Assembly (NCBI RefSeq): GCF_003173575.1 | Contig: NZ_QGNY01000006.1 | Location: 286,937-350,936 of the forward strand | Source: Pedobacter paludis | GTDB lineage: Bacteria; Bacteroidota; Bacteroidia; Sphingobacteriales; Sphingobacteriaceae | Direction of reading: 5' to 3' | DNA length: 64,000 nucleotides | Notes under the pieces: model-generated | What the model saw: the letters and a program-made list of their open reading frames with translations, nothing else | Database searches by the model: none | Told to the model about the DNA's origin: nothing | Made by a program: the position numbers and the translations under genes | In this document: positions 17,681 to 27,177 of the stretch, piece after piece | Layout of the letters: every line of letters begins with the position of its first letter | Position numbering within the stretch: the first letter of the stretch is position 1

Positions 17681-18847
17681 ATGAGAGTAGAGCATCAGCT
17701 AAAAGCTTTTGAACAAATTTTAAATCGTTACGATGGCAGTTTGCCCCTGCATCGTTTTCTGCCTGCATATTTCAAACAGAATAAACAAATGGGCTCATCT
17801 GATAGGAGATGGGCAACAAGGCACATTTACAGCTTTTTTAGGCTGGGTAAAGCTTTATTTAACCACACAGTTGAAGAACGATTAAGTATTGCTGATTTTC
17901 TTTGCCAGGAAAATTTAAGTCCGGTAGTAGAAAAAAATCTGCCCGATTTTATTGAGCATGTTACCTTACCGCTAGAAGATAAACTAAAACTAATTGAAAT
18001 AAAATATCCCGATTTCGATTTAGAAGCAGTATTTCCTTTCCATTCTCATTTGTCAGAAGTAATCAATAAGACTGATTTTTACACCTCATTTTTTAAACAA
18101 CCGGATCTATTTATCCGCGTTGGGGAAGAAGCTATAGAGGAAATTGTTTCTACCTTAAAGAATCAAAACATTGCTGTAAAGCAAATTAATGCAACTGCAT
18201 TGGCTTTGCCAAATGGCACAAAGTTAGAAACCATTTTAAAAGAAGGATCTTATCAGGTTCAGGATTTATCCTCACAACACACCGGAACGTACTTTTTGCC
18301 CAATAAGTGGGATAAATGGTGGGATTGTTGCGCTGCATCAGGTGGAAAAACATTACTATTGCATAGTTTAGAGCCTGTTATCGAGTTATTGGTTTCTGAT
18401 CTTCGCGAAAGTGTATTGGTTAACCTTGATGAACGTTTTCGTTTGGCAGGGATAAAGAAATACCACAAAAAGGAGTTGGATCTTTTGCAAAACAATGATC
18501 AGATTCTCCATCATTATGCTTTTGATGGGATTATTTTAGATGCGCCCTGTACAGGCTCAGGTACGTGGGGGAGAACCCCCGAGCTGTTAAGTTTTTTTGA
18601 GGAACGTAAAATCAGTTATTTTTCAAATATTCAAAAAGGCATTGTTCAGAATGTGGTTAAATATTTAAAGCCCGGAAAGCCCCTAATTTATATTACCTGT
18701 TCTGCCTTTGCGCAAGAGAATGAAGATGTTGTGCAGCATATACTTGATACATTACCTTTAACATTAGAAAAGATGGAGTTGATTAAAGGTTATGAAAATA
18801 ATGCAGACACCATGTTTGTAGCGAGGTTAATCAAAAAGCAAGATTAA
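17681..18847 (+). CDS. RsmB/NOP2-Sun family RNA m5C methyltransferase
   Basis: SAM-dependent cytosine-5 RNA methyltransferase of the NOL1/NOP2/Sun family, 388 residues. The SAM-binding motif I appears as CCAASGGKTLLL near residue 223. Motif IV with a catalytic cysteine is DAPCTGSGTWGRTPE near 288, and motif VI with the second cysteine is YITCSAFAQENED near 345. The N-terminal 120 residues are helical and resemble the NusB-like part of RsmB, but shortened. The target is probably 16S rRNA (RsmB or RsmF position), which cannot be decided here. It lies 30 bp after the lipoprotein gene and may be co-transcribed. Confidence 0.88.
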   Translation: MRVEHQLKAFEQILNRYDGSLPLHRFLPAYFKQNKQMGSSDRRWATRHIYSFFRLGKALFNHTVEERLSIADFLCQENLSPVVEKNLPDFIEHVTLPLEDKLKLIEIKYPDFDLEAVFPFHSHLSEVINKTDFYTSFFKQPDLFIRVGEEAIEEIVSTLKNQNIAVKQINATALALPNGTKLETILKEGSYQVQDLSSQHTGTYFLPNKWDKWWDCCAASGGKTLLLHSLEPVIELLVSDLRESVLVNLDERFRLAGIKKYHKKELDLLQNNDQILHHYAFDGIILDAPCTGSGTWGRTPELLSFFEERKISYFSNIQKGIVQNVVKYLKPGKPLIYITCSAFAQENEDVVQHILDTLPLTLEKMELIKGYENNADTMFVARLIKKQD

Positions 18848-18882
18848 ATTTTTGGCATTAAGGTATTTGTAGGCTAAAAAGC

Positions 18883-18990
18883 CTAAGTATGTTCGAACCA
18901 AGATTTTAGGTTCTTCTTAATGTATTTTACTGCCTCAATTAAAACTGCAACAGCTCCAATAATCAGTGTATATTCTTCAAAGCCATTCAT
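18883..18990 (-). CDS. Candidate 35-residue membrane peptide
   Basis: Reading the minus strand gives a 35-codon frame starting MNGFEEYTLIIGAVAVLIEA and ending WFEHT. It has a hydrophobic stretch (residues 9-19) that could span or anchor in the membrane, followed by a Lys-rich helix (VKYIKKNLKSW). No Shine-Dalgarno is visible, but these bacteria do not need one. It lies in the 263-bp gap between convergent genes. I recognise no family. It may be a genuine small membrane protein or chance. Confidence 0.4.
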   Translation of the reverse strand: MNGFEEYTLIIGAVAVLIEAVKYIKKNLKSWFEHT

Positions 18991-19110
18991 GATATAAGCT
19001 TTATGTTTAGATAAATATACTCAATTTTTGTTACAATATAAGAAAGAGTAAAGCTAAAGACTAAAGCGAAAGGGTAAAAGCCAAGGGCTAATGTAAAGTT
19101 TCGTGGGGCA

Positions 19111-19677
19111 TTAAAGTCCGGTATTGTTTCTAAAGAGCTTAATTGCAATTGCCAGTAAGATTACGCCAAAGGCCTTACGCAATATATTTAATCCTGATTT
19201 ACCAAAGAGTTTTTCCAGCCTGTTGGTGTTTTTCAAAACGAAATAAACAAAAAGCATATTCAATAAGATGCCCACAAGGATGTTCTGCGTGTCGTACTCT
19301 GTTTTTAATGATAAAAGAGTCGTCATGGTGCCGGCGCCTGCAATTAATGGAAAGGCAAGAGGAACTATTGATACGGTTTCTGGCGCTTCTTCTTTAAAAA
19401 TGGTTAGACCCAAAACCATTTCCATTGCAATAAAAAAGATTACAAATGAACCTGCAATGGCAAAAGATTCTACATCAAGCCCAATTACCTTTAGTAGAGA
19501 TTCTCCTAAAAAAAGAAATAAAATCATTAAGCCTGTAGCCACCAAAGATGCCTTTTCAGACTCGATGTGGCCTGCCTTTCTGCGTAACTCGATTACAACG
19601 GGAATGGCACCTAAAATATCAATTATGGCGAAAAGTACCATGGTGGTCGACAGAATCTGACTTAAATTGAATTTCAT
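19111..19677 (-). CDS. MarC family integral membrane protein
   Basis: A 188-residue protein with six predicted membrane helices, starting with the MarC-typical helix FAIIDILGAIPVVIELRRK. GSFVIFFIAMEMVLGL and PLAFPLIAGAGTMTTLLSL are conserved family segments. MarC was once linked to multiple antibiotic resistance but its transport function remains unproven. The gene stands alone: the upstream permease gene has its own terminator (19737-19764) and the downstream neighbour is convergent. The family call is firm, the function is not known. Confidence 0.9.
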   Translation of the reverse strand: MKFNLSQILSTTMVLFAIIDILGAIPVVIELRRKAGHIESEKASLVATGLMILFLFLGESLLKVIGLDVESFAIAGSFVIFFIAMEMVLGLTIFKEEAPETVSIVPLAFPLIAGAGTMTTLLSLKTEYDTQNILVGILLNMLFVYFVLKNTNRLEKLFGKSGLNILRKAFGVILLAIAIKLFRNNTGL

Positions 19678-19736
19678 AGAGACGAGATTATATACAAATG
19701 TAGAGCAATTAAATTCATAGCGAAATTATTGCTTAT

Positions 19737-19764
19737 AAAAAAAGCCTCGATTTTTGGTCGAGGC
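19737..19764 (-). terminator. Rho-independent terminator after the APC permease gene
   Basis: On the minus strand the seven-base stem GCCTCGA / TCGAGGC, with a seven-base loop, is followed by seven T residues. It lies about 20 bp past the stop codon of the permease gene. Confidence 0.85.
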
Positions 19765-19784
19765 TTTATGATATTTTGTAAATA

Positions 19785-21305
19785 TTAATCTAGTATATCT
19801 GGTTTTGGCGGATCTTGTGGGATTACTGTTTTTCCGGTGGTGCGTAAAACAGAATGTTTTGCACTGTACCCGAAGTAAATGATAAAACCAAGTGCTAACC
19901 ACCCGAATAGTCTTAACCAGTTGGTCCAACCTAATCCAAGAATCATTAAACCGCATGCTAAAACTCCAAGAATTGGAATTAAAGGTACCCATGGAGTTCT
20001 GAATTGACGAGGAAGATCTGGATCTGTCTTTCTTAAAATGATCACCGCAATACATACCAGCATAAAGGCAAATAATGTACCAATACTGGTCATATCTCCA
20101 ACAACATCTCCTGGAATAAAGGCTGCGAACAAACCTACAATAACTAAAATTACTAAGTTGGCTTTGTAAGGAGTTTTAAATTTTGGATGTAAATCGCTGA
20201 ACATTTTTGGCAATAAACCATCTTTACTCATTGAATAAAACACACGACTTTGGCCTAAAAGCATTACTAAAATAACTGAAGAAAAACCAGCTAGAATTGC
20301 AACAGTAACCAGTTTAGCCAACCATCCATAACCCGTCATATATTCGCTAATTGCAGCTACAACAGAAGCTTCGCCACCTTTAGTTCTGAAAAACTCAACT
20401 GGAGCGATACCTGTTAAAACGTGGGCAAAAAGGATATACAAAATTGTACAAACGGCCAATGAACCTAAGATACCGATTGGCATTGCTGTTTTAGGATTTT
20501 TGGTTTCCTGAGCTGCAGTACTCACCGCATCAAAACCAATAAAAGCAAAGAAAACCGTTCCTGCAGCACCGATAACACCCCAGAAACCACCAAAACTATG
20601 GCTAATTCCAGCGTGATCCACATAAGTTGTAGCTGGTGGAATGTATGGATGATGATTAGCCTCGTGAATAAAGCCCCATCCTAATACTATAATCAATACT
20701 ACGATAGCTACCTTTGTTATTACGATAACGCCATTTACAAAAGCTGACTCTGAAGTACCTTTAATTAAAAGCAAACTTAGTATGCCTACTATAAATAAGG
20801 CAGGAAGATTCATAATTCCATTAACGGTTCCATCCGGATGTGACTGAAACGGTGAGTGGCACCATTCATACGGTATGGGCGACATATGTAAAACTTCAAC
20901 AAGAAGTTTGTTCAAGTATTCGCTCCATGCAATACCAACAGTTGCGGCGCCAACAGCGTATTCCAAAACTAAATCCCATCCAATTACCCAAGCCATTAAC
21001 TCACCCATGGTTGCATAGGTATAGGTATAGGCACTACCTGAAATTGGAATAGAAGATGATAACTCAGCATAACATAATCCTGCAAGGGCACAGCCAATAG
21101 CAGCAATTATAAAACCGATTGTAACAGATGGACCAGCATTTTGAGCGGCCGCTGCGGCAGTACGCACAAATAGCCCGGCACCAATGATAGCTCCAACACC
21201 TAATGCGACTAATGCTCCCGCACTAAGTGTACGCTTTAAGCCTTTGGCAGAATCTCCTGCTTCTTCAAGCAACAGATGCATTGGCTTTTTAGTAAATAAA
21301 CCCAT
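19785..21305 (-). CDS. APC superfamily amino-acid permease (CAT type)
   Basis: A 506-residue inner-membrane transporter of the amino acid-polyamine-cation superfamily. The first helix carries GVGAIIGAGLFV, the substrate-binding glycine motif, followed by YAELSSSIPISGSAYTYTY, typical of the cationic amino acid transporter (CAT) branch. FFAFIGFDAVSTAAQETKNP is the conserved segment in helix 6 and the loop after it. About 12-14 helices can be seen. The C-terminal tail (KTVIPQDPPKPDILD) is hydrophilic. It lies downstream of the pyrophosphatase gene on the same strand, but a hairpin separates them. The substrate may be a cationic or neutral amino acid. Confidence 0.88.
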   Translation of the reverse strand: MGLFTKKPMHLLLEEAGDSAKGLKRTLSAGALVALGVGAIIGAGLFVRTAAAAAQNAGPSVTIGFIIAAIGCALAGLCYAELSSSIPISGSAYTYTYATMGELMAWVIGWDLVLEYAVGAATVGIAWSEYLNKLLVEVLHMSPIPYEWCHSPFQSHPDGTVNGIMNLPALFIVGILSLLLIKGTSESAFVNGVIVITKVAIVVLIIVLGWGFIHEANHHPYIPPATTYVDHAGISHSFGGFWGVIGAAGTVFFAFIGFDAVSTAAQETKNPKTAMPIGILGSLAVCTILYILFAHVLTGIAPVEFFRTKGGEASVVAAISEYMTGYGWLAKLVTVAILAGFSSVILVMLLGQSRVFYSMSKDGLLPKMFSDLHPKFKTPYKANLVILVIVGLFAAFIPGDVVGDMTSIGTLFAFMLVCIAVIILRKTDPDLPRQFRTPWVPLIPILGVLACGLMILGLGWTNWLRLFGWLALGFIIYFGYSAKHSVLRTTGKTVIPQDPPKPDILD

Positions 21306-21364
21306 ATTATAGTTTTTGTTTAGATTAATTCAGTTCCAAACCTAAATAAAAATTACGGAAAAGT

Positions 21365-21394
21365 AAAAGGGATTTTGGTTAAAAAATCCCTTTT
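21365..21394 (-). terminator. Hairpin terminator after the pyrophosphatase gene
   Basis: Perfect 12-base stem AAAAGGGATTTT / AAAATCCCTTTT with a six-base loop, 30 bp past the stop of the pyrophosphatase gene. The T run inside the stem serves either strand, but there is no long T tract after it, so strength is uncertain. Confidence 0.6.
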
Positions 21395-21421
21395 GCCGTT
21401 ATTATATCTATGTTTTTACAA

Positions 21422-23713
21422 CTAATTTGTTAAAGTATCTGTTGTATTCTTTAAAGTGTCGATAATTTTGTTGCCCAAACTGTCTATTTTTTGTTCAATT
21501 CTAATTTCTTTACGAACTTCTTGCTGATGTTCTCCTACAACTGCCTTAACTGCGATATACGGAGCGATAACTAGTGAAACAATCGACATTAATTTAATCA
21601 AAATGTTCATTGAAGGGCCGGAAGTATCTTTAAAAGGATCTCCAACAGTATCTCCAGTTACTGAAGCTTTATGCGGTTCTGATTTTTTATAATGCATTTC
21701 ACCATTGATCATAACGCCCTTTTCAAAAGATTTTTTGGCGTTATCCCATGCGCCACCAGCATTGGATTGAAAAATTCCCATTAACACTCCAGAAACCGTA
21801 ACGCCTGCTAATAATCCTCCTAAAATTTCTGCAGAGCTAACGGCAGGGAAAACACCTTTAAAACCGAAACCAACAATAATGGGAACCAATAGGGCAATCG
21901 CTCCTGGTAACATCATCTCGCGAATAGACGCTTTGGTAGAAATTGCTACGCATTTTTCATATTCTGGTTTTGCCTTATATTCCATAATTCCAGGAATATC
22001 GCGAAACTGGCGGCGAACCTCTTGAACCATATCCATGGCCGCTTTACCAACTGCGGCAATACATAATGCCGAAAATATAAAAGGAATCATTGCTCCGACA
22101 AATAAACCTGCCAATACCGGTGCCTTATAAATATCAATTGCACTAATACCTGCCACACCAACAAAGGCCGCGAACAAAGCCAATGATGTTAAGGCTGCAG
22201 ATGCAATCGCAAATCCTTTTCCAGTTGCTGCGGTTGTGTTACCTACAGCATCCAAATTATCAGTACGTTCACGAACTTCTGGAGGTAATTGGCTCATTTC
22301 TGCAATACCACCTGCGTTATCTGCAATTGGACCAAATGCATCAATAGCCAATTGCATAGCCGTTGTGGCCATCATTCCGGCTGCCGCAATTGCGACACCA
22401 TATAAACCTGCAAATGAATAGGAACAAATAATTCCGCCAGCTAAGACCAAAATGGGTGCAACCGTAGATTTCATACCAACAGATAAACCGCCAATAATAT
22501 TGGTTGCATGCCCGGTACCGGACTGCTGGATGATTGAATTTACTGGGCCTTTACCCATCGCTGTATAATACTCAGTTATGATGCTCATTAATGTACCTAC
22601 AACCAAACCAACAAGAATGGCATAAAAAACATCCATACTTGTAAAATTGACACCTCTTAAATGTAAAGTAGCAGGCAACATTGTTTTTACGATAAAATAA
22701 GAAGCTATTGCGGTTAAAATGATCGAACTCCAATTTCCTAAATTCAGTGCAGTTTGAACGTTAGAGTCTTCACCCTTAATACGAACAAACCAGGTGCCTA
22801 CGATAGAAAAGATAATTCCCAAACCACAGATTACCATCGGTAATAAAACTGGAGAGAAACCGCCTAATCCATCAGTATATATTCCGTTTAATTTTTCAAC
22901 GACGATTTCTTGTCCTAAAACCATTGTTGCTAAAATGGTAGCCACATAAGAACCAAATAAATCGGCACCCATACCGGCTACATCACCAACATTATCGCCC
23001 ACGTTATCTGCAATGGTTGCAGGGTTGCGAACGTCATCTTCAGGAATACCTGCTTCTACTTTTCCTACCAAATCTGCACCAACATCTGCAGCTTTGGTGT
23101 AAATGCCTCCCCCCACACGAGCAAATAGTGCTATGGATTCTGCGCCTAAAGAGAAACCTGTCAATACCTCGATAGCCGTACGCATTTCCACACTATTTGG
23201 TGTAATTACATGGAATATCTGTAAAAAAACAATAAATAATCCACCTAAACCTAGCACTGCCAAACCAGCAACACCAAGTCCCATAACGGTACCGCCGGTA
23301 AAACTTACTTTTAATGCTTGTTTTAAACTGGTTCTGGCTGCCTGAGTGGTCCGCACGTTTGCCTTTGTTGCGGCTTTCATGCCAATAAATCCAGCGAATG
23401 CAGAGAAAAAGGCTCCAATAATAAAGGCAATTGCGATAATCCAGCTGGAATGCATCGGTACACCATTAATTTCGGTAATGGTACCCGAATAGGCTAAAAG
23501 GGCAGCAGTAAAGATTACGAAAATACTCAATACTCTCCATTCGGCTTTTAAAAAGGCCATGGCGCCATCGGCAATATAGCCGGCAAGTTCCTGCATGTTC
23601 TTGTCGCCAGCATCCTGCTTGTTTACCCAGGCGCTTTTAAACATCATCACAATAATCCCGATAAGGCCCAATGCCGGAATACAGTAAAGTAAATTGTTTT
23701 GTAAAAAATCCAT
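21422..23713 (-). CDS. hppA: Membrane-bound ion-pumping pyrophosphatase (K+-dependent type)
   Basis: A 763-residue integral membrane pump that couples pyrophosphate hydrolysis to export of H+ or Na+. The substrate-binding signature DVGADLVGKVEAGIPEDD is followed by the acidic DNVGDNVGDVAGMGADLFGS. A second acidic motif near the C-terminus is GDTVGDPFKDTSGPSMN. The stretch GNTTAATGKGF has Ala where potassium-independent enzymes carry Lys, so this is predicted to be the K+-stimulated subfamily (established residue rule). About 16 helices are visible, with a charged C-terminal tail rich in Lys, Asp and Thr. Whether it pumps Na+ or H+ is not decided here. It is divergent from a second permease gene across a 328-bp gap. 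Confidence 0.95.
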   Translation of the reverse strand: MDFLQNNLLYCIPALGLIGIIVMMFKSAWVNKQDAGDKNMQELAGYIADGAMAFLKAEWRVLSIFVIFTAALLAYSGTITEINGVPMHSSWIIAIAFIIGAFFSAFAGFIGMKAATKANVRTTQAARTSLKQALKVSFTGGTVMGLGVAGLAVLGLGGLFIVFLQIFHVITPNSVEMRTAIEVLTGFSLGAESIALFARVGGGIYTKAADVGADLVGKVEAGIPEDDVRNPATIADNVGDNVGDVAGMGADLFGSYVATILATMVLGQEIVVEKLNGIYTDGLGGFSPVLLPMVICGLGIIFSIVGTWFVRIKGEDSNVQTALNLGNWSSIILTAIASYFIVKTMLPATLHLRGVNFTSMDVFYAILVGLVVGTLMSIITEYYTAMGKGPVNSIIQQSGTGHATNIIGGLSVGMKSTVAPILVLAGGIICSYSFAGLYGVAIAAAGMMATTAMQLAIDAFGPIADNAGGIAEMSQLPPEVRERTDNLDAVGNTTAATGKGFAIASAALTSLALFAAFVGVAGISAIDIYKAPVLAGLFVGAMIPFIFSALCIAAVGKAAMDMVQEVRRQFRDIPGIMEYKAKPEYEKCVAISTKASIREMMLPGAIALLVPIIVGFGFKGVFPAVSSAEILGGLLAGVTVSGVLMGIFQSNAGGAWDNAKKSFEKGVMINGEMHYKKSEPHKASVTGDTVGDPFKDTSGPSMNILIKLMSIVSLVIAPYIAVKAVVGEHQQEVRKEIRIEQKIDSLGNKIIDTLKNTTDTLTN

Positions 23714-24041
23714 AGTTAATATTTGGTTATTGGTTCATGAATTCATCTGTTCATTGAATTAGAACATAGATGTTAGGTGATTTGAATTTATAATTTGGTT
23801 ATTAGTTTAGCAATATAATAATTTTATTTCCTTGTGGTAAAATAAAAAATGAGAGATTGAGGGAATGGTGGCATGTCGATCCGCATTCGGTTAGACTTAG
23901 GCGTTACCAATACCCTTATGTTTAGGCTAAATTCTAGCGCATATTTCTTGTTCAATTAAAATAATACATTCTAACAGAGCTCGATTTATTTTTTTTAGAT
24001 AAATTAGCCACAAACTAACTAAGCCAAACTAAAACTATAAA
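23714..24041. other. 328-bp divergent intergenic region without visible gene
   Basis: This AT-rich gap separates hppA (minus) from an APC permease (plus) and must contain both promoters. I see no exact TAnnTTTG box, no strong hairpin and no small reading frame of note. Confidence 0.5.
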
Positions 24042-25478
24042 ATGGAAAAACTACAGGAAAATGAATCTCCCAAGCGGAAATTAGGTCTTTTTGATGCTGC
24101 GATGCTGGTAATGGGCTCCATGATCGGAAGTGGTATTTTTATTGTGAGCGCCGATATCATGCGGAATTTAGGTTCTGGCTATTGGTTAATTGTTGTTTGG
24201 ATCATAACAGGGGTGATGACAGTTGCTGCGGCCATTTCTTATGGCGAACTTTCTTCTATGTTTCCTAAAGCGGGAGGCCAGTATACCTACCTGAAAGAGA
24301 TTTTTGGTAAAATGATGGGATTTCTTTATGGATGGGGACTTTTTACTGTAATTCAAACAGGTACTATTGCTGCTGTTGCGGTTGCATTTGGCAAATTTAC
24401 GGCCTACTTAATACCCACTCTAAATGATGCTGCGCCTATTTTTCAAAGTGGCGGGTATAAAATTACCTGGATTCAGATTTTGGCTATTGGTGTGATTCTG
24501 CTTTTAACATATATCAATACAAAAGGTGTTGAGAGCGGTAAAATACTGCAGAACATCTTTACAGGGTCGAAAATTATAGCTTTAATTGGCTTAATTATTT
24601 TAGGTTTTCTTTTGGTGAAAAATAACTTCTGGACTGGAAACATGAGCTTTGGATGGAAAGCTTTTAATAACCTTAAAACAGATGCAAGCGGGAATTTCTT
24701 GAAATCTGGTTGGGAATCTATATCTGGAATGACCATAATGGGCGGAATTGCGGCGGCAATGGTCGGATCGGTATTCTCCAGTGTAGCCTGGGAAAACGTA
24801 ACCTTTGTTTCCGGTGAAATCGAAAATCCAAAGAAGAATGTAGTGCGTTCTATGGTTTTGGGTACTTCGGCCGTTATGATTCTTTATTTATTAGTCAACT
24901 TTATTTACCTCAATACCTTAAACAGAGATAGCATTGCATTTGCCGTAAATGATCGGGTCGCGGTTGGCGCATCCGAACAGATTTTCGGGAGTGGAATTGG
25001 TACCATTGTAATGGCTGTGCTTGTCATGATTTCTACTTTTGGTTGTGTAAATGGAATCGTATTGGCTGGTGCGCGGGTTTTTCAAACCATGGCAAAAGAT
25101 GGGATGTTTTTTAAGGCAGCGCTCGAAAACAATCAGAATGGAGTTCCGGAAAAATCATTATGGATGCAGGGCATCTGGGCATCTGTTTTATGTTTAAGCG
25201 GCCAGTATGGTAATCTATTAGATATGATTTCCTTCGTTATCGTTTTGTTTTACATGATAACTGTTTTTGGAGTGATATATTTAAGATTAAAAAAACCTAA
25301 TTTGGAAAGACCATACAAAACATGGTTGTATCCAATTACACCAATTATCTATTTATTGATTGGCGCAGCATTCTGTATTTTACTGCTCATTTATAAACAG
25401 CAATACACATGGCCTGGACTAATAATCGTTTTGCTTGGGGTTCCGGTTTATTTTTTCATTAATAGAAAAAATGCATAG
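24042..25478 (+). CDS. APC superfamily amino-acid permease (LAT-like)
   Basis: A 478-residue inner-membrane transporter. Helix 1 has MLVMGSMIGSGIFIVSADI, the GSGIF motif of the L-type amino acid transporter branch, followed by YGELSSMFPKAGGQYTYL. Helix 6 carries SSVAWENVTFVSGEIENPKKN. It differs clearly from the CAT-type permease at 19785-21305, so the two are not recent duplicates. Twelve helices are predicted. It appears monocistronic, with a hairpin terminator 125 bp after the stop. The substrate is not evident from sequence. Confidence 0.87.
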   Translation: MEKLQENESPKRKLGLFDAAMLVMGSMIGSGIFIVSADIMRNLGSGYWLIVVWIITGVMTVAAAISYGELSSMFPKAGGQYTYLKEIFGKMMGFLYGWGLFTVIQTGTIAAVAVAFGKFTAYLIPTLNDAAPIFQSGGYKITWIQILAIGVILLLTYINTKGVESGKILQNIFTGSKIIALIGLIILGFLLVKNNFWTGNMSFGWKAFNNLKTDASGNFLKSGWESISGMTIMGGIAAAMVGSVFSSVAWENVTFVSGEIENPKKNVVRSMVLGTSAVMILYLLVNFIYLNTLNRDSIAFAVNDRVAVGASEQIFGSGIGTIVMAVLVMISTFGCVNGIVLAGARVFQTMAKDGMFFKAALENNQNGVPEKSLWMQGIWASVLCLSGQYGNLLDMISFVIVLFYMITVFGVIYLRLKKPNLERPYKTWLYPITPIIYLLIGAAFCILLLIYKQQYTWPGLIIVLLGVPVYFFINRKNA

Positions 25479-25602
25479 ATCAGGATTTACAAGATAGAAT
25501 TGCTCAATTGGAGATCGATTTTTGAAAAGCAAAAGCATCGCTTATCGGTTTCGATAGCCCCGCACTTGCTGCAATCTTTTTGTTAATGGTTGTGCAAATT
25601 CA

Positions 25603-25637
25603 AACCTCACAGGTTTTTAAAACCTGCGAGGTTTTTT
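25603..25637 (+). terminator. Rho-independent terminator or repeat hairpin
   Basis: AACCTCACAGGTT (25603-25615) can pair with AACCTGCGAGGTT (25621-25633) with one mismatch, and the right arm runs into six T residues. It is the only terminator-like element after the LAT-like permease. Confidence 0.7.
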
Positions 25638-25869
25638 CTGCAACAAAAAGTATTTCCGTATCGTTCGGGTTTAATTTACTTAAATAGGTGCAAGAAACTT
25701 TATTTCTAAACCCGGTATTGCGGATACCGGCTATGTGTGTAAGGCCTGTAGGCGTATGAGCAAATGACGGGACGAACAATAAAATGAAAAACAGCAAGTG
25801 CTTTCCATGTAATTATTTAGCTTTTGTAATCTTGATGCTTCTATACTTATATGTTAATACTATTATGTG

Positions 25870-25877
25870 TATTTTTG
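25870..25877 (+). promoter_or_regulatory. -7 promoter box of the TIGR01212 radical SAM gene
   Basis: TATTTTTG matches TAnnTTTG and ends six bases before the ATG at 25884. It rules against an in-frame start at 25851, which lies upstream of the box. Confidence 0.55.
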
Positions 25878-25883
25878 CACCAA

Positions 25884-26831
25884 ATGGGAACACAGGTAGA
25901 TTTAGGCATTAAGGGATATAAAAATTACGGCACGCATTTGCGTGAAAAGTACAATGGTCAACGGGTTTTTAAAACCATAGTTGATGGGGGTTTTACTTGC
26001 CCTAACCGAGATGGAAGCAAAGGTTATGGTGGCTGTACGTATTGTAATGTAGATTCTTTTACGCCAGAAATTTCTCGAAAAATGCCCACCATCCGCGAAC
26101 AGCTGGAAAAAGGAATGGAACGCGGTAAGAATTTTTATAAAGCCGATAAGTTTATTGTCTATTTTCAGCCAAATACCAATACTTATGCTCCGGTACATTA
26201 TTTAAAAATGATGTATGATGAAGCACTTTCTATCAACACAGAAGATGTTGTGGGTTTTTCTGTCGGTACTCGCCCAGACTGTATCGATGCGGAGAAGGTG
26301 GCTTTGTTGGAAAGTTATACCGATCGTTTTGATGTGGATTTAGAAATGGGAATGGAATCCATTTATGATGAAACGCTTAATCAGATTAATAGAGGCTGTA
26401 GCCATGGAGAGTTTGTAGAAGCCGTAAAGCTTTTGGAAAACAGCAAGCTAGATTTATGCGTACACACTATTTTTGGCTTTCCCTGGGAAACTAAAGAAAT
26501 GATGTTGGGTTATATTCATGAAATTAATCGCTTTCCTCAAATCAAATTTGTTAAATTCCATCACCTGCATATTGTTGAGGGCTCTATAATGGGCGTTAAA
26601 TATAAAAAAGAACCTTTTAAACTGTTTACGCTTGAAGAGTATACGGATTTGCTTTGTGAATTGATACCCTTATTGCGCCCCGACATTGTTATTCAGCGCT
26701 TATTTGGAATTTCTGACTGGGATTTATTAATTGCACCGAATTGGGGGCTTAATAAATCATCAATTCAGACTTATATTGATAAAGAAATTGAAAAAAGAGG
26801 CGTTGTTCAAGGTTCTCAGTATTTTTCATAG
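25884..26831 (+). CDS. TIGR01212 (YhcC-type) radical SAM protein
   Basis: A 315-residue radical SAM protein. The TIGR01212 signature is present: TCPNRDG followed by GGCTYCN near residue 40, giving cysteines that hold the 4Fe-4S cluster. YFQPNTNTYAP, GTRPDC and the ELGMES-like motif LEMGMES are conserved downstream segments. Members resemble the Elp3/YhcC group; a role in RNA or cofactor modification has been proposed but I cannot assign a substrate. I chose the ATG at 25884 (MGTQVDLGIKGY) because an exact -7 promoter box ends six bases before it. The gene ends at a strong terminator and stands alone. Confidence 0.88.
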   Translation: MGTQVDLGIKGYKNYGTHLREKYNGQRVFKTIVDGGFTCPNRDGSKGYGGCTYCNVDSFTPEISRKMPTIREQLEKGMERGKNFYKADKFIVYFQPNTNTYAPVHYLKMMYDEALSINTEDVVGFSVGTRPDCIDAEKVALLESYTDRFDVDLEMGMESIYDETLNQINRGCSHGEFVEAVKLLENSKLDLCVHTIFGFPWETKEMMLGYIHEINRFPQIKFVKFHHLHIVEGSIMGVKYKKEPFKLFTLEEYTDLLCELIPLLRPDIVIQRLFGISDWDLLIAPNWGLNKSSIQTYIDKEIEKRGVVQGSQYFS

Positions 26832-26860
26832 AAAACTAGTTTTTATTCAAATTTTTTTGA

Positions 26861-26887
26861 AAACCCATGAAATTTCATGGGTTTTTT
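26861..26887 (+). terminator. Rho-independent terminator after the radical SAM gene
   Basis: Palindrome AAACCCATGAAA / TTTCATGGGTTT followed by more T residues (26882-26887). Confidence 0.85.
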
Positions 26888-27177
26888 GTTTTTAAAGATG
26901 TTTTTTATGGTAATTTTTTAGAAATTATTGATAAAATATTATAATTCTATTGTAAAATGACATTTTCGTTTTGTCAAAAACAAGCGTAATTCTGGCTCGT
27001 TTTTTTTGTTAATTGTATTTTTTTATTATTTTTTTGCTTGGTTTTACAAAAATTCAATCATTTTGTTAGAATATTTCTAATATATAGTGTAAAAATTACA
27101 ATATGTTGTATTTTTATAAAAATTAAATGGACTGAAATCAATTATTTAATCAATACAAACAAATAAAACTAAAAACT
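26888..27177. other. AT-rich region upstream of the ammonium transporter gene
   Basis: 290 bases of very AT-rich DNA with runs of T. No gene is visible. It must hold the amt promoter, but I find no exact TAnnTTTG box at good spacing. Confidence 0.5.

Larger units (their letters stand above)
25479..25883. other. 405-bp intergenic region with two hairpins
   Basis: No convincing gene is visible. It holds the terminator at 25603-25637 and a second, T-less hairpin CCGGTAT-N5-ATACCGG (25712-25730), and it ends in the promoter box of the radical SAM gene. Confidence 0.6.

Noticed and set aside
25600..25797. Minus-strand frame of 65 codons
   Set aside because: It runs through a terminator hairpin at its 3' end and has no recognisable protein features.
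26992..27012. Sigma-54-like site before amt
   Set aside because: TGGCTCG is followed by a TTG, but the spacing between the GG and the expected GC is wrong, and the GC is missing.
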